NCBI GenBank assembly: GCA_934796165.1
Contig: CAKVOU010000004.1
Span: 62,001 to 126,000 of the forward strand
Direction of reading: 5' to 3'
Source of the DNA: an uncultured Eubacteriales bacterium
Lineage (GTDB): Bacteria; Bacillota; Clostridia; Oscillospirales; CAG-272
Length of the DNA: 64,000 bases
This document shows, piece after piece, positions 59,231 to 64,000 of the stretch (its first letter is position 1; each line of letters begins with the position of its first letter). Under the pieces are notes generated by a model that worked only from the letters and a program-made list of their open reading frames with translations, was not told the DNA's origin and searched no databases. The position numbers were made by a program, and so were the translations under genes.

Positions 59231-59797
59231 TTAAAGCAGGTTCAGATAATCCAGAATTCCGTTGTACACGCCCTCGGCAAACAGCTCGGGGCGGGTGTTC
59301 ATCAGCCGCGCATCGTTTGCGTTGGTGATGAAGCCAAGTTCCACGAGCACAGCCGGCATCTGCGTTTTCCGGAGTACATAAAGTCCCGGACGCAGGCGGA
59401 CACCTCGGTTCTGCAGTCCGGTTTCCCGATTGAGCCAATAGAGAATGTCCTCGCCGAGTGACGCGGCAACCGACGGACTGCTGTAAACCAATGCCTCCGA
59501 ACCGGTCGCGCTTGCAATCTCCGACGCGTTGGTGTGAAGACTGATGAAATAATCCGCGCCCCACGAGTTTGCATCGTCCACTCTTGCCCGCAGGCTGGTC
59601 GTGTTGGAGGTTCCCACCTGCGTGGTCGCGGTCGGGCGGGACAAGCGGACTTCAAAATTTCCGTTGGAACGGAGCAGATTGGATAGTTCGATCCCGATGC
59701 GAAAGACCAGATCCTGTTCGCGGAGTCCGTTCCCTTCCGCGCCTGCGTTGGGATTCACGGGGTTATGCCCCTGATCGATGTATACTTTGATTGCCAT
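59231..59797 (-). CDS. N-acetylmuramoyl-L-alanine amidase (Amidase_3)
   Basis: 188 aa, a stand-alone catalytic domain. Zinc ligands His11 (DQGHN), Glu27 (GLREQD) and His88 (SLHTN), with catalytic Glu153 (VLVELGF). It cleaves the bond between muramic acid and the stem peptide. There is no signal peptide or wall-binding domain, unlike CwlD (membrane-anchored) or LytC. It may be released by lysis, act in the mother cell, or use an unknown route. The ATG follows GGGGGG. Confidence 0.9.
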   Translation of the reverse strand: MAIKVYIDQGHNPVNPNAGAEGNGLREQDLVFRIGIELSNLLRSNGNFEVRLSRPTATTQVGTSNTTSLRARVDDANSWGADYFISLHTNASEIASATGSEALVYSSPSVAASLGEDILYWLNRETGLQNRGVRLRPGLYVLRKTQMPAVLVELGFITNANDARLMNTRPELFAEGVYNGILDYLNLL

Positions 59798-59915
59798 ATG
59801 AATAAGCCCCCCGATGTATTCGGTATGATTTTCGGACGGAACCGCAGAATCAGGTGTGTACGCGGTCGGTCATTTTTCAGTTTATTCCCGGTCATCGGAA
59901 ATGTGAGGAGAATCC

Positions 59916-60803
59916 ATGAGTGACACACAAAACGTAAAAGAAGAAAAAAATCAGGTGGTCGGCGGCATGCTGTATCTGGTCGCCACGCCGATCGGAAATC
60001 TGTCTGATCTGTCGGAGCGGGCAATCAAGATCCTCTCCGAAGTGGATTTTGTTGCCGCGGAGGATACACGAAATTCCATGCGCCTGCTTTCGGCGATCGG
60101 CATCAGCAAGCCGATGATTTCTTACTTTGAACACAACAAGCGTGAGCGCGGTCCGCAGATCATTGCACGGCTGGCGAGCGGCGAATCCTGTGCACTTGTG
60201 ACCGACGCGGGAACGCCCGCCATCAGCGACCCCGGTGAAGATCTGGTCGCGCTCTGTGCCCAAAACGGGATCCCGGTGACTTCCGTTCCGGGACCGGTTG
60301 CGTCCATCGTTGCCCTGACGCTTTCGGGGCTTCCGACCGGACGGTTTACCTTCGAAGGCTTTTTGCCGATGGACAAGTCCGAACGGAAGAAACGTCTCGG
60401 CAACCTGAAAGGCGAGCGACGCACCATGCTCTTTCACGAAGCGCCGCACAAGCTTCGTGCAACACTCGCGGATTTTTGTGACGTATTCGGAGACGACAGA
60501 AGGATTGCGGTCTGCCGGGAACTGACCAAGCGGAACGAGGAGATTCTCCGCATGACCGTGGGAGAGGCGACGAACTACTATTGTGCGAACGATCCAAGAG
60601 GCGAATACGTTCTAGTTGTGGAGGGCTGTAACGACGAGACCGCGGGGACGGAAACCGCGTTCTGGACGAACTTGAGCATCTCCGAGCATGTCGGGCATTA
60701 TCAAAATCTCGGCTTGAGCCGGAACGACGCCATCAAAGCTGCCGCCCGCGACCGCGGTGTCAACAAGAACACCGTATACCAGGAAATGATCGATAAGTCA
60801 TAA
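59916..60803 (+). CDS. rsmI: 16S rRNA (cytidine1402-2'-O)-methyltransferase RsmI
   Basis: 295 aa tetrapyrrole-methylase-fold enzyme. LYLVATPIGNLSDLSERAIK, VAAEDTRNSMRLL, ISYFEHNKRERGPQII, VTDAGTPAISDPGEDLV and VPGPVASIVALTLSGLPTG are all diagnostic. The C-terminal ~40 residues form a helix-turn-helix-like domain with LGLSRNDAIKAAARDRGVNK. It methylates C1402 in the decoding centre. AGGAG precedes the ATG. Confidence 0.97.
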   Translation: MSDTQNVKEEKNQVVGGMLYLVATPIGNLSDLSERAIKILSEVDFVAAEDTRNSMRLLSAIGISKPMISYFEHNKRERGPQIIARLASGESCALVTDAGTPAISDPGEDLVALCAQNGIPVTSVPGPVASIVALTLSGLPTGRFTFEGFLPMDKSERKKRLGNLKGERRTMLFHEAPHKLRATLADFCDVFGDDRRIAVCRELTKRNEEILRMTVGEATNYYCANDPRGEYVLVVEGCNDETAGTETAFWTNLSISEHVGHYQNLGLSRNDAIKAAARDRGVNKNTVYQEMIDKS

Positions 60804-60931
60804 TGCACAGTACATAGTGCAAAAATGCATAAATTGCAAGGCAGCGACCCGCTTTCCGCCGTGCAATTTCGTTTATCCGGATCGCTTGACTGATTTTTGC
60901 ATGATTTTCTTCGGAAAGTTTCATTTTCCGC

Positions 60932-60960
60932 TTGATTTTCTTCCCTGCATATGCTATCAT
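60932..60960 (+). promoter_or_regulatory. promoter of asd
   Basis: -35 TTGATT (60932-60937), 17 bp, -10 TATCAT (60955-60960). Confidence 0.65.
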
Positions 60961-61032
60961 GTACCTATTCTTGTTGCGTGGAACAAACGCATCCGCAACG
61001 TCTTTACTACATCGGAACCGGAGGGCACTTAC

Positions 61033-62109
61033 ATGAATAAAATGAAAGTCGGCGTGATCGGCGCCACCGGCATGGTAGGTCAGAGATTTCTGACGCTCCT
61101 TGCAGATCATCCCTATTTTGAGGTCGTTGCACTTGCGGCATCGGCACGCAGTGCAGGACACCCCTATGAAGAAGCGGTCGAGGGACGCTGGAAAATGACC
61201 GTTCCGATCCCGGAGCAGTTCCGGAAAATGATACTCATCGACGCAGAAGACACAGAGACCATGGGCAAGCTCTGCTCCTTTGTTTTCTGTGCAGTCAATA
61301 TGAAAAAAGACGAGATCCGTGCGCTGGAGGAGAAGTACGCACGGCACGAGATTCCCGTCGTTTCCAACAATTCCGCACACCGTTGGACACCCGACGTGCC
61401 GATGGTCATCCCGGAGATTAACCCGGAGCACCTCTCAGTCATCGCGCATCAGCGGGCACGGCTCGGTACCCGTCGCGGGTTCATTGCAGTCAAGCCCAAC
61501 TGCTCCATTCAGCCCTATGTCGGCGCACTGACTCCGCTCCGCAAATACGGGATCGGGCAAATCGCCGTTACCACCTATCAGGCAATCTCCGGCGCGGGCA
61601 AAACCTTCCGCGAATGGCCCGAAATGATTGACAACGTGATCCCCTTTATCGGCGGCGAGGAGGAAAAGAGCGAGCAGGAGCCGCTCCGCGTCTGGGGAAC
61701 GGTCGAAAACGGGGAGATCGTCAAAGCCGCGGCACCCGTCATCACCTCTCAGTGCATCCGCGTCCCCGTCACCGACGGACACATGGCGGCAGTGTTTGTA
61801 AAATTCCGCGAAAAGCCGTCAAAAGAACAGATCCTTGCAGACTGGAAAGCATACGCGGGACTGCCGCAGGAATTGGGACTTCCCCACGCGCCCGAACAGT
61901 TCATCACCTATTTCGAAGAGGATAACCGTCCTCAGACCGCGCTTGACCGCGATATTTACGGCGGTATGGGCATCTCGGTCGGACGTCTGCGCGACGACCC
62001 GATGTTTGACTACAAGTTTGTCAGCCTGTCACACAACACGCTCCGCGGCGCAGCGGGCGGTGCGGTTCTCATCGCGGAGTTGCTTTACCGCAAAGGATAT
62101 TTCGATTGA
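61033..62109 (+). CDS. asd: aspartate-semialdehyde dehydrogenase
   Basis: 358 aa. It makes aspartate semialdehyde from aspartyl phosphate, the branch point to lysine/diaminopimelate, threonine and methionine. NADP loop GATGMVGQ (10-17), active-site Cys157 in AVKPNCSIQPYVG, and AISGAGKTFREWPEM. The sequence is of the archaeal/fungal-like ASADH class rather than the E. coli type. The ATG at 61033 follows GGAGGG by eight bases. The long upstream frame is not coding. Confidence 0.95.
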   Translation: MNKMKVGVIGATGMVGQRFLTLLADHPYFEVVALAASARSAGHPYEEAVEGRWKMTVPIPEQFRKMILIDAEDTETMGKLCSFVFCAVNMKKDEIRALEEKYARHEIPVVSNNSAHRWTPDVPMVIPEINPEHLSVIAHQRARLGTRRGFIAVKPNCSIQPYVGALTPLRKYGIGQIAVTTYQAISGAGKTFREWPEMIDNVIPFIGGEEEKSEQEPLRVWGTVENGEIVKAAAPVITSQCIRVPVTDGHMAAVFVKFREKPSKEQILADWKAYAGLPQELGLPHAPEQFITYFEEDNRPQTALDRDIYGGMGISVGRLRDDPMFDYKFVSLSHNTLRGAAGGAVLIAELLYRKGYFD

Positions 62110-62156
62110 GTATATCTGCACCGGATACAAAGCACCGCTTTTTTCCTGACGCTTTC

Positions 62157-62187
62157 AAATGCCGCCGGCTGATGCCGACGGCATTTT
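62157..62187 (+). terminator. asd terminator
   Basis: AAATGCCGCCGGC / GCCGACGGCATTT with one mismatch and loop TGAT, then T-rich sequence. Confidence 0.7.
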
Positions 62188-62494
62188 GTATATATTCCCG
62201 ATCAGCGGAGCAGTGTTTTTGCCGTCCGGAGGCAAAATCCACGCCGTACAGAGTTGTTTTCCCGACGCACAGGAACGTATCTCCGCCTTTCAGAATTGTT
62301 TTGCCGTTACAGATGTATCCTACGCCATCCGGAGCAAAAACGCCATCGCTCACAAACAGGTTTGCCGCTATACACCCTTGTCCCGTCGCCTTACGGCGGA
62401 TTCCTAAATATCCGAAAAATACTGCGCTTCCCCGCCCCTCTCCCGGCAACCGACAACGAAAACGCAGTTATTGTGGCAGCGTCACGATTGGTAC

Positions 62495-62523
62495 TTGACA
62501 ATTCCCCGGAAAGCAGCTATAAT
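62495..62523 (+). promoter_or_regulatory. consensus promoter of mscL
   Basis: -35 TTGACA (62495-62500), 17 bp, -10 TATAAT (62518-62523). Confidence 0.9.
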
Positions 62524-62576
62524 TCTTTTGTCGGGTTTTGCGACAAATGATGATTTACATAAAAAAGGAGAAAATC

Positions 62577-63131
62577 ATGTCGAAGAAAAAGTCAACATTC
62601 TGGGCGGATTTCAAGCAGTTCATCACCAGAGGGAACGTTCTTGACATGGCAGTCGGTGTTGTCATCGGCGGCGCGTTCGGCAAGATCGTTACGGGACTTG
62701 TCAATTATGTCATCAACCCCTTTGTCGGCATTTTTGTTAAGAGCGGCAGTCTTGACGGAATCAAAACGGTCATTCACCCCGCAGTGGAAGCCGTCAAAAA
62801 TGAAGCCGGCGAGATCATTACCCCCGCAAGCGCAGAGGTTGCGATCCTTTGGGGCACATGGCTCCAGACCATCATTGATTTCCTCATCACCGCGCTGTGC
62901 ATTTTCGTTGTCCTGCGTGTACTTGTAAAGGCAAAGAACCGCCTGGACGCGAAGAAGATCGCCGAAGAGGAAGCCAAGGCAAAGGCAGAAGCCGAAAAAG
63001 CGGAGGCGGACAAGAAGGCAGCGGAAGAAGCCGCAGCAGCCCTTGCCGCAAAGCAGGCTGACATTGAACGCAGTATTCTCGCGCAGGAAAAACTGCTTGC
63101 CGAGATGTGCGAGATTATGAAGAAAAAATAA
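62577..63131 (+). CDS. mscL: large-conductance mechanosensitive channel with extended coiled coil
   Basis: 184 aa, about 40-50 longer than E. coli MscL. N-terminal helix and TM1 (FKQFITRGNVLDMAVGVVIG, GGAFGKIVTGLVNYVINPFV), a periplasmic loop, and TM2 (TIIDFLITALCIFVVLRVLV). It opens under membrane tension to release solutes on osmotic downshock. Residues about 118-165 are Ala/Glu/Lys-rich (AEEEAKAKAEAEKAEADKKA), a long cytoplasmic coiled coil. The ATG at 62577 follows AAAGGAG. Confidence 0.95.
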   Translation: MSKKKSTFWADFKQFITRGNVLDMAVGVVIGGAFGKIVTGLVNYVINPFVGIFVKSGSLDGIKTVIHPAVEAVKNEAGEIITPASAEVAILWGTWLQTIIDFLITALCIFVVLRVLVKAKNRLDAKKIAEEEAKAKAEAEKAEADKKAAEEAAAALAAKQADIERSILAQEKLLAEMCEIMKKK

Positions 63132-63154
63132 TCGGCTCAGGAAAAACATACACA

Positions 63155-63194
63155 ACACCCCCGAGCCGTCGCAAATGCGACGGCTCGGGGGTGT
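63155..63194. terminator. perfect hairpin between mscL and the LRR gene
   Basis: 19-bp arms (63155-63173 and 63176-63194). No T run follows on the plus strand. On the minus strand a T-rich stretch appears 15 bases on. Probable shared terminator of convergent genes. Confidence 0.65.
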
Positions 63195-63217
63195 CTGAAT
63201 TTGCCGCAAAGGGCGCA

Positions 63218-64000
63218 TCAGATGTCTCCGTCCGTACAGTGGACAACAAATCCACCGGGGGTCTGCCAGCCGGTATATTGGTTCGCAATGTCATCCCGTT
63301 CCGGGCACAACTCCAGCCATTGCTCCTTCGTCCCGTCATAGGTGACAATCAGGCAGGAACAGTTGTAGAACGCGCCTTTCCCGATATGAGCGACCCGGTT
63401 TCCGATTCTGATCTCCGCAATCGCGGTATTGTAAAACGCCTCCGCTCCGATCCCGGTCAACCCCTCCGGGAGCGTGACAGTCTCCAGACCCGATTGATAG
63501 AATGCACGTGCCGCAATTCGCGTCACGCCGTTCGGAATCACGATTTCAGAAATGCCGCCGCAGTTCCGGAATGCTTCAGCCCCGATCTTTGTCAGACTCT
63601 TTGGCAGAACGACATCTGCAAGAGCGGTACAGTAACGGAACGCGCCTTCTCCGATAGAGGTTACCCCCTCCGGAATATTGATCCTCTCCAACGCCATGCA
63701 GTTGGCAAACGCCTCGTCTCCGATGCCGTATACACCAACCGGCAACGTCACGCCGGTCAGCTTCTTGCAACCGGAAAACGCGCCGCCGGCAATCAGCCGT
63801 GTTCCATCCCTGACGACAATCTCGCCGGAGACCGACTGAATGGCATCTAAGAGGTATGTGCCGAGATAAAGAATGCCGCCTTCCCAGTTTTTCTGATTCT
63901 TATAGTAAGCCGTATGCATAAAAGCATTTGTTCCGATATACGGAATACCGTCGGGGATCGTAATATCCGCGAGCCCGCCGTTACCGGAAAACGCCTCTTT
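63218..64000 (-). CDS. leucine-rich-repeat protein, BspA type (5' end beyond the window)
   Basis: At least 260 aa, running off the right edge. Repeats of about 23 residues with the LRR_5 pattern, for example IGDEAFANCMALERINIPEG, IGEGAFRYCTALADVVLPKS and IGAEAFRNCGGISEIVIPNG. The frame stays open to the last base (KEAFSGNGGLADITIPDGIP), so the ATG at 63919 is internal. The end, TKEQWLELCPERD...VVHCTDGDI, is the common tail of such clostridial proteins. Usually surface proteins. No secretion signal is visible because the start is missing. Confidence 0.85.
   Translation of the reverse strand, partial: KEAFSGNGGLADITIPDGIPYIGTNAFMHTAYYKNQKNWEGGILYLGTYLLDAIQSVSGEIVVRDGTRLIAGGAFSGCKKLTGVTLPVGVYGIGDEAFANCMALERINIPEGVTSIGEGAFRYCTALADVVLPKSLTKIGAEAFRNCGGISEIVIPNGVTRIAARAFYQSGLETVTLPEGLTGIGAEAFYNTAIAEIRIGNRVAHIGKGAFYNCSCLIVTYDGTKEQWLELCPERDDIANQYTGWQTPGGFVVHCTDGDI

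Larger units (their letters stand above)
62110..62576. other. spacer between asd and mscL
   Basis: 467 bp with the asd terminator and mscL promoter. A minus-strand frame (62069-62449) with Gly/Asp-rich sequence has no ribosome binding site and overlaps asd, so it is not called. Confidence 0.55.

Noticed and set aside
60961..61032. lysine riboswitch before asd
   Set aside because: Only about 70 nt lie between the promoter and the gene, too short for the lysine aptamer.
62069..62449. 126-codon minus-strand gene between asd and mscL
   Set aside because: It overlaps the asd end, begins at a weak non-ATG codon and lacks a ribosome binding site.

Overview
The window looks like a chromosomal segment of an endospore-forming Clostridia-type Firmicute with a moderately GC-rich genome. 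The grounds are sporulation and germination genes (spoIIP, gpr, spmA, spmB), an AbrB/SpoVT-type regulator, RNase J, an L10 leader, strong AGGAGG-type ribosome binding sites and consensus -35/-10 promoters that almost all have 17-bp spacing. The organism carries both GltX and GlnS, so it charges glutamine tRNA directly. No prophage, transposase, integrase or CRISPR array was seen.

Layout. Bases 1-2550: the start of an SDR oxidoreductase, a 97-bp tandem repeat, an S24-type repressor and a divergent small membrane protein sharing a palindrome-rich control region, then an untranslated stretch ending in a strong terminator. Bases 2842-4947: spoIIP and gpr. Bases 5277-12633: an orphan oligopeptide-type binding lipoprotein, then an MBL hydrolase-gltX-glnS-DUF1294 run with a remnant of a second gltX 3' end between the two synthetase genes. 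Bases 12771-16122: two paralogous secreted proteins with cell-wall-binding-like repeats. Bases 16922-32513: the complete S10-spc-alpha ribosomal operon on the minus strand (rpsJ to rplQ, including secY, adk, map, infA, rpmJ, rpoA). Bases 33187-35928: an unknown membrane protein, an HTH regulator and rplJ-rplL with an L10 leader. Bases 36317-43187: glyS, rarA, a glycosyltransferase-CsaB fusion, and a Fur-type regulator with a metal exporter. Bases 43603-47151: a minus-strand unit abrB-galK-membrane protein-walJ-rlmH. Bases 47299-53545: spmA-spmB, a small membrane protein, RNase J, a PrsA/SurA-like foldase and a Cys-rich protein. Bases 53707-56779: DUF1934, a NUDIX hydrolase, tRNA-Lys, a flavodoxin and hpf. 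Bases 57011-64000: ligA, an amidase, rsmI, asd, mscL and a truncated leucine-rich-repeat gene.

The genes are mainly core functions: translation (ribosome, four aminoacyl-tRNA synthetase or tRNA genes, hibernation factor, rRNA methyltransferases), DNA maintenance (ligA, rarA), RNA decay (rnj), envelope (csaB, amidase, mscL, secreted proteins) and spore formation.

The most unusual signal is a family of GC-rich intergenic elements (five copies: 43393-43469, 53615-53697, 55392-55469, 59047-59116, 59136-59213). Three of them share a core of exactly 51 nt closed by 13-16-bp outer arms whose sequences differ but stay complementary. The inner helix shows compensatory changes, and the purine internal loop (CGGAAG opposite CGGAAG) is kept. 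I do not recognise this family. Coordinates and pairings were read by eye. No database search or folding program was used.
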